Shown: in pieces, positions 33,902-45,743 of the stretch
Layout of the letters: the number at the start of each line of letters is the position of its first letter
Numbering within the stretch: position 1 is the first letter of the stretch
Assembly: GCA_033439765.1 (NCBI GenBank)
Contig: JAULSN010000005.1
Coordinates: 3,673,001-3,737,000 of the forward strand
Direction of reading: 5' to 3'
From: Lasiosphaeria ovina
Taxonomy: Eukaryota; Ascomycota; Sordariomycetes; Sordariales; Lasiosphaeriaceae
DNA: 64,000 nt
Position numbers and translations under genes: made by a program
Notes under the pieces: generated by a model
Databases searched by the model: none
Told to the model about the DNA's origin: nothing
What the model saw: only the letters and a program-made list of their open reading frames with translations

Positions 33902-35649
33902 TTACAGCTTCTTGCAAATCTCGATCCACTTCTGGGTAGAGAAGCTCTTGGGTCTGCGTATTTGGTTAGTAAAAAGTTGCTGTGCGGCACTCTGGTTGGA
34001 AGAGCCGGGGTTAATCATACCTCTCAATGGGGGCGCCAACGGCACGGTCAATGATCAACTGCGGGAGGACACCAATGGCACGCGACACGCCGAAGAGGAC
34101 AGTGTAGTAGTTTGCCTCAGTCAGGCCATAGTACTGGAGTAGCACACCGGAGTGGGCATCGACGTTGGGGTAGGGGTTCTTGGTCTTGCCGTGCTCGGTG
34201 AGGACACCGGGCGCAATCTTGTAGACCTGGCTGACGAGGTTGAACATGGGGTCCTGGGGCATTTTCTCTGTGAAGTGACTGGTTAGTATTGCCGATGGTC
34301 CAAAGCGGAAATATACAGCAACTTACCCTGCGCGAACTTGCGCTGGGCCATGTAGCGGGGGTCGGTCTTGCGGAGCACAGCGTGTCCGTAGCCGGGCACG
34401 ACGCGGCCAGCGTTGAGAGTAGACCAGAGGTACTTGGTGATGGCCTCGTCGCTGAGGTCGTCGCCAATGGCCTTCTTCATCTCGGTAAGCCAGTTGAGCA
34501 CCTCCTGGTTGGCCAGGCCGTGCAGAGGGCCGGCAAGACCGTTGAGGCCAGCAGCCAGCGACAGGAAGGGAGAGCTCAAGGCGCTGCCGACCAGATGTGT
34601 CGTGTGGGCGCTGACGTTGCCACCCTCGTGATCGGTGTGGATGGTGAGGTAGAGACGGAGAAGCTCAATGAAGTCGGTGTTCTCGCCAAAGCCAAGCTGG
34701 TTGGCGAAGTTGAACGAGTAGTCCTTGTCCTTCTGGACGGCGGGGACCTTGCCACCCTTGAAGACATTCTGGTAGATGCGGGCGGCGATGGTGGGGAGCT
34801 TGGCAATGAGGTCCATCGAGTCCTCGAAAGTGTAACCCCAGTACTCCTTCTTGTTGATGCCCTTGGCGTAGGCGAGGGCGAACGACGACGTCTGCTCGAG
34901 AGCAGTGACGGCGATCGAGAACTGGGCCATGGGGTGGAGGTCGGACGGGCAGCGGTCGATCAGCTCCTCGACGAACTTGGGCACGTCGGACCGGGCAGCC
35001 CAGTCGGCCGACAGGTCGCGCACCTGCTGCTCAGACGGGACCTCGCCGGTCAGGAGAAGCCAGAAGAGACCTGCAAGACACGGTTAGCGGGAGCAACTAG
35101 ATTGGAGTGCAGAGAGAGAGAAAAAACATACCTTCGGGCAGGGGCTCCTTGCCGCCGGGAGCCTTGGGGAGGAGTTCCTGGCATTCCGGAATCGTCTTGC
35201 CACGGAAGCGGATGCCTTCCTCGGCGTCGAGAACGGAGCCCTCCCATACCAGGGACTTGATACCGCGAGCACCGCCATATACCTGGTCCAGGGTGACTTT
35301 GTCGACGACCTTGGAGCCGTGCTCTCTACGGACGGGAAGTCAGCGACGGACCAACAACAATGCCTGCAGGCGCCGTAAAGGAATGCGAGGAATTCAATTT
35401 TACTTTCTCAGGGCCTTGATCTCCTCAATCTTCTCTGGCAGGAGCTCGGCGAAGCGCTCCTTCAATGTCTGGCAGAAAGATGCACGGTCAATGGATGATG
35501 TCAGGCTGCAGATGCGGAAGGACAGGTAGTACCTGAGTCTTGGAGGAGTAGCATCTCGCCGCAGTGAAAGCTGGGTTTCTGGCGGCGAAAGAAGGGGCCT
35601 TGAGGGAAACCCGCAGCGTAGAAGAGCTGAGGCGCATAGCAGTAGCCAT
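33902..35649 (-). CDS. cit1: Citrate synthase, mitochondrial
   Basis: Condenses acetyl-CoA and oxaloacetate to citrate, first step of the TCA cycle. Exons: 35649-35533, 35468-35404, 35325-35132, 35070-34327, 34267-34021, 33953-33902; 472 residues. Exon 1 encodes a classic mitochondrial presequence ([20 protein letters not shown], then arginine-rich to RCYSS). Catalytic residues are in place: His in [15 protein letters not shown], His in [17 protein letters not shown] and Asp in [15 protein letters not shown]. All five introns are 59-78 nt. The C-terminus ICKKL resembles a weak peroxisomal signal, but the strong presequence argues for mitochondria. Confidence 0.97.
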
Positions 35650-37396
35650 GATTGGTATCTTGGTGTGAGGTACGGGAGGGAGTGAAGATGCGGGAGTGAA
35701 GACGGGGAAGAATTAAATTGTTGGGGCGATGTTGAAGATGGTAGCCGGAGCTAGAAAAAAAAAGCGCACCGACGGGAAAATCAATTCAACGAGCGTTGGC
35801 TCCGGGGTTGCAGCGGATGGGACCGGGGTCTCGGGCATGCTCGTTCAATTTTTTTTGCCAGGGCGTTGCCGGTCGGTGCAAGCGATGCATCTAAAAGGCT
35901 ATTCCAGAGGTAAGGTATAACCTCTCAAAAACTCCCGATAATATCCGGGTCTTACCACATCCCATGAGATGACCCCGTCCTGGTTGATCTGAAGAGCCAT
36001 TATTTTGTATTCCCATTCCGTATGTACAGCACAGCACACTGAACGCGTTCCATTTCCGAAGAGGCGCTGTGGTGGGAGCATGCGCCAAACTGGAATTCAA
36101 TGCGTTGACGTCACGACGCTAGTAACTTTTGTAATCCCAGCACAGGCAAGATACCCGACCTATTTCCTAATTGCATCTGTACATAGTAAAACCCCAGTGA
36201 CATCAACAGAATGAAGAGGTTCCCTTCTTCGTCTCGGGTCATTGAGAATTGATACTGGGAGCAAGAATGCGTCAATTGGGGCGAGTGTATCGCTCGAAGA
36301 AGGCTTTTGCTCCGGACCATGCCGGCTATAGTCTGAGCAAGGGACTCGTTTTCAAATTGCTCTGCGCCAAATTCATATGGATGGAACCGTCTCGTTTGTT
36401 CGTAAGGGTATCTAGATGTACCTTAGGGTGCGGGTGGACTTGAGGGTGAAGACAGAGACTCGCTTGTTGGAAAGACCCACCTCGTGGCCGTCTCAAATGG
36501 TTGCACAGAATTGCGGCCTTTCTGCCTTGTTGCCTGACAGCTGTCCATGTTGGTGCCTTGCTGCCTAGGTCTCGGTTTGTCAGGCCAGGTCAAAACCCCA
36601 AACTGGGCTGGGGCCGCCGCCCGCCCAAACCCTTATAAACTCCGCAGAATTCCTGGCTTCCCCGCCTCCTCTTTCCCACCACTTCCGCTCTGCAAAACGG
36701 AATCGTTCTCTCGTATTCCAGCATCCTAATCTCGCCCAATCCATCGAGGCTCCTCATACCAAAATCAGTACACGACTTCATCAATTCCAGACTCCCAGTA
36801 GCCTCAGTATTTTTTTTGCTGCTCCTTGAAAAGGCCGATCCGGTGCGGGTGCAAGAGGGGAAAAAAATAAGAGGAGACGGGAACCTAGGAAAGCGAAGAG
36901 GCAGAATCTTCTCAGCCTCAGATCAATCACAGGATTCATTCAGTCGTGAGCGCGCAGCCGAGGTCAAGAGCAACAGCGTATTCAACGTATTCCCGCGCAC
37001 AACCGTCTCGCGCGCTGTCAGCACCTTCTTTTACCTGGTTTGCAAACAAAGGCGCGAAGTCGCCTCCCTTCAGGTTGCGCTCTCAGTGCATTCGCGCGCA
37101 AGCAGACATTGAGGCTTCGTAACCCGTTGGTCGTGGGTCTTCGTGGAGTGGTGCAGAAAGAGGATTGACGAAGGGCTTTCCTGGGCCCGAAGCAAAGCAA
37201 GCAAACCGGACTTTGTGCTTGATCTGTGACCTAGGAGCATAGCATGGCATAGGTGACACATCGGCCTGCCACTGCCACTTGCCACGCTGCCGCGTATCGT
37301 ATTGCACGCGCGTGCACAGAACAGAAACTAGGCTCTTACCCGGTCGCCATATCTTCACTTCCTCAGCTGGTGGTCACCTCCGAAGGCGCACCCATC
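35650..37396. other. Divergent intergenic, citrate synthase / nrd1-like
   Basis: Shared promoter region of two divergently transcribed genes (1.75 kb). A TATAAA at 36634-36639 followed by a pyrimidine-rich stretch (36655-36700) may be a core promoter for the rightward gene with a long leader. No ORF is supported. Confidence 0.45.
36634..36639 (+). promoter_or_regulatory. Possible TATA box
   Basis: TATAAA followed within 20-70 nt by CT-rich sequence. It is about 760 nt upstream of the nrd1-like ATG, so it fits only if the leader is long. Suggestive only. Confidence 0.2.
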
Positions 37397-40341
37397 ATGT
37401 CGTCTGCCGTAGCAGAACTAGAAGCCGGGCTGCAGGGCATGCTCGCACTGAAGCCCCCCGGAGTATCGGGATCGCGAATCACAAATATCACTGCACTATG
37501 CGTCGCCAACGTCCAGGTAAGCCCGCAGACGCACGCCGTCCCGCCCCGCCGTCGCCGTCGAGGCCGCCCAGGGCCGAGCTAACCGCGTGTCTCTTCCAGT
37601 CCGAGTCGGTTCTTATACAGAAGATCTTCACCCATTTTAAGAGAACCCCTGGTACGCACAAACTGGGTGTGCTCTACGTCGTAGACTCTGTAACACGAAA
37701 GTGGATGGACCAGGCCAAGGCCCAAGGGCAGCCCATAAGCATGGCCGCACAGGACGGGACATTTGCAGCCGGCGTGTATCGAGTGACTGAACTGATGCCC
37801 ATGTTGATGAACGACATCATCGTGACGGCACCAGAGGATCAAAAGGTACGCAAAGAACAAGGCTCTGAACGCATCTATCATCCATGTCCGACCACCAGCC
37901 AGCTCGCTCAGCCAGCTCGCTCAGCCAGCCCGCTCAGCCAGCCCGCTCAGCCAGCCCGCTCAGCCCGGCTCGCAACTGCCTCGTGAGGTGAGAGCTGCCG
38001 GCAGAGTGTTGCTGTCGCCGGGCGCCGTAGCTTGCCTCTTGAAGTGCGGTCCGTCGTCAGCAACACCTCTTGGCTGGCTAGACATGCTGCTGCGCTGAGC
38101 AAGCGCCCACCTGTTGACCTTTTCGTTTTTGTCATATTTTCCTCTGCAAACACACGCGTACATTCACTGTCTAGATGGATACAAACACTCACATGAACGT
38201 CTGCTTGTAGGAGAAGATTAAGAAACTCGTCGATATATGGGAGAAGGGCCAGACATTCCCTCCCTCCATGGTTAACTCATTCAAGGAGAAGCTCAGTGCT
38301 CCGCGACCACAAAGTAGGTTCATCCCCGATCTGGCAGGTAGAGAGATCTGCGGCTTTGTTTGCAAAACGTTGCGGTCCGGTCTGGTCTGAAAAGACGGAC
38401 AATGAAATGCTCAGTTGCTCTAACTGTGCCGCCTCCTCATAGATGACTCAACAACTCCGCCGGGCAGCCCGCCGCCCAACTTACTAGGAACCCTTGCCTC
38501 GGGGTCAGCAAGGCCAGCTGCGCCGCCACCGCCGCCGCCGGCAATGCCCAACATCATGGAGACGCTTGCAAACATTGCGCGGCAGAACGCGACAACAGCT
38601 CAGAGTAATCCCACCCTAAGTGCTCCGGCCCCGGTTTCCGCTCACCATAACCCCATGTTCAGTCCTGTTGGTGGTCTGCCAAGTAATGGCGCGTTGCAGC
38701 GCGCCCAACAAGTGCCCGTACAAACGCTGCCTCAGCCTGGCATGCCGTTCCTGCCCACGTCTCAGCCGGCTGTCCAGCCTGTAAACATGCCCTCAGCCTT
38801 GAATTATGCGTTTCCGCCGCCCGCACAGGCTCCGGCCGCGCCGGCTCCGGCTCTGCTCAGTGGTGGTGCAAGTAATCCGGCGGCCGCATTTAATCCGACC
38901 AATCCGACGGTCCAGCTTGTCGCCGCACTCGTGGCCCAGGGTATGCCCATTGACAAGATCACATCCGTAATCCAGATGATGGGTCAGGGCGGCGCAGCAC
39001 CCACCGCTCCGCTACAGCAGGTGGCCCAGCCCGCACAAGCTCCCTACGGAGGACCATCATCTGCGTCAGGCCCGGCTCCTTGGGAGGCCCCGAGAGCAGA
39101 TGACCCGCGTGACCGCAATGGCTTCCATGACGGCATGAGATCGCCGAACCGCCCCCGTGGCCGTTCCCGGTCCCGGTCCCCCCGAGGCTGGGATGTTCAT
39201 GCATCGCCTCGCGGACGTGGAAACGATCGTGGCTTTGAATATGGACGTGTGCCTTCGCCAACTGGCCGACAACGGCCCGACGAGAGAGAGCGGGACCGCG
39301 GCAGAGGCGGACGCATGCCCGAGTACCGGCAGCGATCTCCTCCCGGCCGCCGTGCCCAGAGCCCCCCTGCCCGGGGAGATGCGGTTCCCGAGGAAAAGTG
39401 GGTCGAATATGACACCAGCATCCCCAGTGGTTGCATCAAGGTTTATAGCCGCACGCTCTTCGTCGGCGGTGTAACGTGAGTGGCAGCGTCTCTGGCTTTC
39501 CCCTTGCTCGATTCTTGTGGCTAATGTGTGTGTCTTAGTTGCTCGGACAATGAACTCCGCCAGATCTTCGACCGCTTCGGACAGGTCCAGACGTGCATCG
39601 TGAACAAGGATAAGCGCCACGCCTTTGTCAAGATGTTCTACCGCAAGGACGCCGAGGCTGCCAAAATCGCCATGGAGGACCCGCGGAACCAGGACCTCCA
39701 GCTTCGGGTATGTGTTTCGCCCCTTGGTGTGCTTGTGCTTGTGCTTGTGTACAATGTAGCTAACTGGATAGAAGACGAGATGGGGGGTCGGCTTTGGCCC
39801 ACGCGACTGCAGCGACTACCAAAGCGGCATAAGCATCATTCCCATCACGAAACTCACAGACGCCGACCGGAAATGGATGCTCACCGCCCCATACGGCGGT
39901 AGCGGCGGCCGTCCCATACAAACAGGCCTTTCAGTCGAAGAGCCCGACATCGAAATCGGCGCCGGCGTCTCCTCCAAAGCCATCAGCAGGCGCATGCAGA
40001 CCGACAAGGGCGGTAACCACGGGCCCAAGTCAAGCCGGCGAGACGACGACGCAGGGCCTAGCCCTGACGGCCAAGGCAGCGATCGCGCTGGCTCCCACGA
40101 CCGCGGTGAGCGCGTCGAGCGCGGAGGCGGTAGTGGAGGCGGCGGCGGCCGTTGGCGTCACGGCCGCGACAGGCATCGGAACCACAGCGGTCACAACGGA
40201 GACGGCAGACGGGATGATCGAAACGACAGGATGGGTGGCAATGACGACCCGATCGTCATGGATCTTCCCGCCGGCATCACCATGGGGCCAAACGGGATTA
40301 ACTATCCGCCCAACTTTGCCTTTGGCACAGCCAGCCATTAG
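37397..40341 (+). CDS. nrd1: Nrd1/Seb1-type RNA-binding transcription termination factor
   Basis: Binds the RNA polymerase II C-terminal domain and nascent RNA to direct termination and 3' processing. Exons: 37397-37516, 37600-37845, 38211-38313, 38443-39475, 39539-39707, 39775-40341; 745 residues. Residues 1-150 form a CTD-interacting domain (HFKRTPGTHKLGVLYVVDSV, KKLVDIWEKGQTFP). A Pro/Gln/Ala-rich linker and an RS/RG segment follow (PRGRSRSRSPRG). The RRM begins at about residue 490 with RNP2 TLFVGGV, split by an intron, and RNP1 RHAFVKMF near 525. The following TRWGVGFGPRDCSDYQSG is typical of Nrd1/Seb1. The tail is rich in Gly, Arg, His and Asp. Intron 2 is long (365 nt) and contains a minisatellite. 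Confidence 0.9.
37896..37970 (+). repeat. 13-bp minisatellite in nrd1-like intron 2
   Basis: Five full units of CAGCCAGCYCGCT followed by a partial unit. It lies inside the 365-nt intron 37846-38210. Confidence 0.85.
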
Positions 40342-41796
40342 TGTCGGTCAATATCTGTAGGATATTGCCACTAATGGCGCCCGGCACCTTAAAGGAAGTC
40401 CAATCAAGAAAAACAACAACGCACATCTGGGTTGCTTCCGGGATAAAAGTGCCCGAGCCGCCCAAAATCTACGACCCATCCCTTGCTGAAAACTCAGCTT
40501 CTCGCCAAAAACTCTCGAGGGGGCAACACAGGATAAAATATATGTATCCTGCCGCTTTACACACCCTAGCAATGTGCCATGATCGGTATATTTATACAGC
40601 TGCGGAGTGGGGCTATGGGCCCGGCTCTGAGGTATGTAGCGGAAACAGATGAGTTGCTGTCGCTGCCCAGCAGAGGCGGACATACTAGCATTCGTGTGAG
40701 AGGAGAGCTGTGGGTCAAGTCCAAATGTAGGACATGATAGTAAGGGCGGCAACGGAGGGTGCATGGAATGCATGGGATGCAGTGGCGGGGTCAGGCTTTT
40801 TTTTTTCTCATGGGCAGGCGTTTTATGGAATGGACATGGACCAGGGAACCTGTTGGGAGGGAGGGAGGGCGGTCATCCTCTTTTCTAACTACCTACCCAC
40901 GATACGTATCTTTCACTTCCTTGTCCCTTCCCGTTTTTCCTTCTCTTATTTCTTCTTCCAGTATTTATTTTATTTGTTCTTTTGCCGCCTGGCCTGGCTG
41001 TCTGTCTATACGAGGGGAGGAGGCCACTTTACTGTTCCCTTGGCTAGGGATCGATGGATGGCATGGTATGGTGCTATGGTATGGGGCTCATCTCAGATTA
41101 ACCTAGGCGGGTGGGTGAGGAAGCGTACATATATGGATGGCCATGACGATGAGGACCTACTTTACTTGACTTGGCGCCTCATCAAACGAGCAAAATAACT
41201 GCCTGCATGCATGCGCAGGCAAAGACGGCAGTTTTCCGTTTACAGCCGTTCGTTCTATTACTTTTGGGTCTCGTGTGTTGTGATTTGTGGCGTGGCTTAA
41301 AAGGGTAGTCGGTGTCTTTTTCATCTCTAAGAAGCTAAATCGTTTTTTCTTTAACAATGGATTTATTTACTCCGTAGTTAATTTCTATCGATTTGAATAT
41401 AAGACGTCTTGGAATGGGATGGACAAAACGTTACGTGAAGCGTCCATTATCTATCTCATCTACCTTACCTTACCTAGGTAGGTAAGTACGTATCGTAGTG
41501 TGTAGTAGAACTCTGAGGGGTGAGTTCCAAGTTCCACGAGCCGTGGTCTTGGGGGTTTGCCCCTTTCCGTGACCCAACCAGCAAAACATCCCCCGATATA
41601 CCGTACAAAAAAACAACAGAACATGCATGCATGCGCCTGCTGCAGCGCTGGACAGCCAGCCCGCCCATGGATTACAGCATAGAAAGGCTGTATATCCCAA
41701 ACTCGCTCCTCTCCAAGCCATTCAGAAGTCCCGCTGCCCGCCTGCTAATTCACCATAGCATAAAAAACCCCCAATAAATACGAAACAGTAAAACTC
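40342..41796. other. Convergent intergenic, nrd1-like / WD40
   Basis: 3' flanks of two convergent genes. T-rich stretches occur near 40930-40985, and TACCTTACCTTACCTAGGTA (41462-41481) is part of a palindromic tract. No coding sequence is supported. Confidence 0.45.
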
Positions 41797-44700
41797 CTAG
41801 AACTCGTCCTCGCTAAGCGCATCATCATCATCATAGTCAAAAACATAGCCCGGGTTCATTAGCTCGTCAAGATCGACCCCTGCGCTTTCGAGATCGCGCC
41901 GCGTCGACTCGTCCAAGCCGTCGACGTCGAGATCCAGCATAGTATTGTCGAGATGTAAACGGGCGAGATCTGGCTTCTCTGGCACGGGCCGGAGCGCCAT
42001 AACAACACCGTTGTGTCGTCTCTCGCAGGGCGCCCTGAGATCCTCCTGTTGATGGACTCCCCAGCCAGCCAGCAGCGGCTGAGTGGGGTCTCCCTCGAGA
42101 TGCGCCTCGGCCCTGAACATACCGGTCTCGGCATAGCGGGGGCCTTGCACAACGCCAATCGTGGGATCTGAGTGGCGCTCTAGCTGCTGGCTCTCAAGGT
42201 AGGCTTTCGCCCTCGACGAGCCGGTTTCTTGTTGTGTAGGGTTACCGGCGGCGTCAAAAGCGGGCGGCGCGGGGTCTGGGTGCAAAATTACCGGGATAGG
42301 CCGTCTGACTGTCCTTGCTCTGTTGTTGGGCAACTGGACTTTCATAAAGGACGCCGGGGTCTGCTCCTCATCGTCAAGCGATAGCATAAACACACGGCCA
42401 GTAGCGTCGCCGACCACCAGCCTCTTCCGGTCAGGTGAGAACATGCCGCAAGAAATGGGGCCTGGGGCCTCGAGAAGGTCACGGACTAGTGGCTCCTTGA
42501 GAGACCGTATATTCCACACTTTGACAACGCCATCTGACGAGCCCGTATAGAATCGATCCGGGGTAGTGCCCCAGGCAGTGAACTTAACGCCAACGTCTTC
42601 TTGCTCCCTCTCTCCCGTATAGTCGTCGATAGGGTGGCCATGGCGTAGGGTGTGGGTGGGCTTATCACCCAAGGCTGTATCCCATACGTACGTGTTACCA
42701 TCGGTGCAACCAGCAGTAACGTAGCAAGACTGCGGACCATTCGGCCTGTAATGAGATTGTTAGCAATGGGAAAACTCGTGGGAAGCGGGAATGGGCTTGC
42801 TTACATGATTGTCAGCTCATTGATATCGATGGCTGTGCAGTCAAGCGTCTTGACAGAGCTGAATGCCTTCCCTTGAAACTCGGTAACATCCGATTTGCAA
42901 AAGACACGGATCTGAGTGCGAACGCGCGGGTCAACTTCGAAGCCTAGCGGCGAGGTAGCCGCAATAAAGCAATCCTGGGTAGGGTGCCACAAAACCTCGA
43001 AAATGTTCGACGTAGTGGCCGACATCACTCGCCACCGCTCGCCCGTCAAGCCATTCCACAAACAGAGTTCGCCAGTATTCATGCGATCCTCCGGGATATC
43101 ACTATCGTCCGTCGTCCGGCTTCGGGGCGAGTACCCGATGAGCAGGAGGTGTCTAGTATCTGGGGACAGGCCCCATTGCATGGTGGCCGGAAAATATGCC
43201 CACTTCTCAGTTGACACGGCATTGCCTTCCGCGTCTGTAACTCTCGAGCATGAGTACGACCGGAAAGCGCTCGCGGATATATCGTCGTCGTTGATCCAGT
43301 AGATACGGACCGCGTCGGCCGCTACATCGGCAGCTGTTGCCACTAGGCCGGACTCGTGCTTGGAAGCGGCGACGAAATTCACGTTGCCGTCGTGCGCCCA
43401 TTCGCCAGTCAAGCCCATAGAGGACCCCGATTTGTCCACGCTCCAGATCTTAACCGTACGGTCAAAGCCTGACGTGAAGGCTCGATCATGGATAGCGTCG
43501 TAGTCCGAAGATACAACTGACGAGTAGAGCCAGGGATCCTGGCTCTCCCTCATCGCAGCGGTCGAGTTCTCGCCCTTGGAGACGATAGGACGGACAACAC
43601 GGTGGTGGGGGAAGGCTCGTAAAGTGCCTTTGCTGCAAGCGCCAAGGGCGAGGTTGCCCGGCTTGTTGTATTGTTGATTATGTGCGTCCGAGTGCTCCGT
43701 TGTGCCGCAAACGAAATTATCGTTTGAAACCCACGTTATTGTCGCGATGTCTCCCGCACAATCTGTCCATTCGAGCCGGAGCTCTAGGGAATCCTCGAGA
43801 CACTTCATAAATTCATTCTTCAAGTCGAGAAGGCGGCCCCGTTGGCCTGAGATTTCCCTCGCAAAGAGCAGAGAATGTGTACGGGTACAGCGCACAAAGG
43901 ACCCCGCTTGATCGTAATCGTCTCTTTGCAAAGATAGGATCGCCGGCTCCTTGGCAGTCCTAGAGTTGATGGCATCCCGTATAAACCTTGCGATATCCCT
44001 CTTATCCCGACGAGGCAGTTTGTTCGACCTGGCAACCGCACTCGCAATCTTTCGGGCATGGGTGAAGTTTTTACTCAACACCTTTGCCAAGTCCTTCTTG
44101 GCGTCTCTCTTCGTATTGGCAGAGAGCTTGAGGATTTGACGAGTCATAGTTCGCAGGTTTTCGACCTCATCGGGGCTGAAATCGACGTGGAATACCACAG
44201 GTCGGGATAACTTCTCGAGCTCCCCAAACTCATTGACCTCCCCCTGGTCCAGACGTAGCAAGCTTTGAGTCCCGGCCAACAAGGTTTCCCTAACCTCTGC
44301 CTGAAGGTATGGCCTATGAGCACTCGAAAACCACTGGGAGGCTGTCTGGTCTTTGCCGCGACTATCGTGGTTTGGGCCGCTGCTACCTCGCCACAGTGAA
44401 GCGTGAGCCCGGCTGCGGAAATTCTGCGGTGACGTGGCAAGCGATGCCCGATTCTTAACCGAAGCTCGCGGAGTTCTAGGCCGCAGATCCCTAATCACGG
44501 CAGGAGCGGGTCTGATAGTGCTGTCAGGCTGCTTTGCAGAAGATGGCGCCGCAGTCGCCTGGTCAAGCGCCGGTGAAGGTAGCGGAGAGGACGCCCGGAC
44601 AAGTGCCGGTGGAGGTACCGGAGCACACGCCGGGGGCGCGGGACTGCTCGCGGCAAGCCCCCGAGGCACTTCGTCATCGTCGTCGTCACTAATGATTATG

Positions 44701-45743
44701 ACATTCGGGTTAGATTTGTTCACGATGGTGTATCCTGACGGACGGAGTCCAGAGGTTTCCTTGTTTTCAAAGGCTGAAACTCTACCTGGGCCGGGAGGGA
44801 CTGCTGGTAGAGGGATTGGCGAGTGCGAGTACCGTAGAACTGGCAATGACGAGATACCATTTGCCACAGGGAAGGGCCGGCTGTTTGCAACGGAGGGCGA
44901 AGCAGCCGGCCAGCGAGGGACTTGCGGAATTGGGACCGGAGTCTTAAAAGATCGCTGATAAAAAGCAGGCCAAACTCGGTGAGGAGGCGGCTCGGGGTAC
45001 ACTTTATGTTCCTAATATGCTGCCACGTTAGTGATGAGACCATGAGATATCTATAAGATACACAGGCAAGGCTGGAAAACTATCATCGTACGGGGAGATT
45101 TGCCAAATTTTGAACATCCCACTCTATTCGATCGGATACGTATTTTTCAAATTGGTCACTGATTTTCCCACGTCCGAGTTTGAGCATGGCACTAAATGTA
45201 GGGTCGATTATCGTGTTGATGACCTATGGGGGAAGTAGGGCAAGTGGTAAGCATGGTGAAGGAGGGACGGCACGAAGGAGCGGAGGACAACGGAACAGGG
45301 CGCGACAAGTTGAAGCAGAACGACATGCTTTCGGAGGGGGGAGGAGTACGAAAAGAGGGTGCTCTTACCTTTCTGCCAATCTCCTGCGTGTTGTGCACGC
45401 CCGGCGGCAGCTTGGCCAGCTCTCGGTCGACATGGGTGAAGACTTGCGTCCTCAGACAATGTATCAATTCGTCATGCTTTATATGCTCGGTAGGAATTTG
45501 CTCTTTGGCGAGTATGGAATCCGCGTCGAATTGCGGTTGCTCGCTGAACCGAGGCCGTTTGGCGGGCGGTTCTTGGCCGTCGTCGGCGCCAAGCCTAGAA
45601 AATCCATTGATCAATAACCGCCTCGATTTGGGGCTGGTGTACTTGTGGTAGTGGTGCAGGCGCGAATAGGCAGAGGAAGGAGGTCGGAGAGGTTGGATAT
45701 GGGAAGTAGGAGTATAAGATGTCGTCGTCGTGGCCGTAGCCAT
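41797..45743 (-). CDS. Large WD40-repeat protein (possible DCAF)
   Basis: Exons 45743-45369, 45223-45092, 45011-42805 and 42745-41797 join in frame to 1220 residues. Exon 2 (44 residues, starting VINTIIDPTFSAMLKLGRGK) is easily missed. The first 600 residues are mostly disordered (Pro-rich, acidic SDDDDDEVPRG) with a charged helical segment (about 44050-44110). The C-terminal half has WD-type units: FTSGFDRTVKIWSVDKSG, GELCLWNGLTGERW, TAGCTDGNTYVWDTALG and GSSDGVVKVWNIRSL. The last ends in W-N-x-R, close to the WDxR motif of DDB1-CUL4 receptors. Overall shape recalls fungal Rik1-associated/DIM-9-type proteins, but I cannot confirm that. The acidic tail is FDYDDDDALSEDEF. Confidence 0.8.

Noticed and set aside
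33902..33953. C-terminal KKL of citrate synthase as a peroxisomal signal
   Set aside because: Not a standard PTS1, and the protein has a strong mitochondrial presequence.
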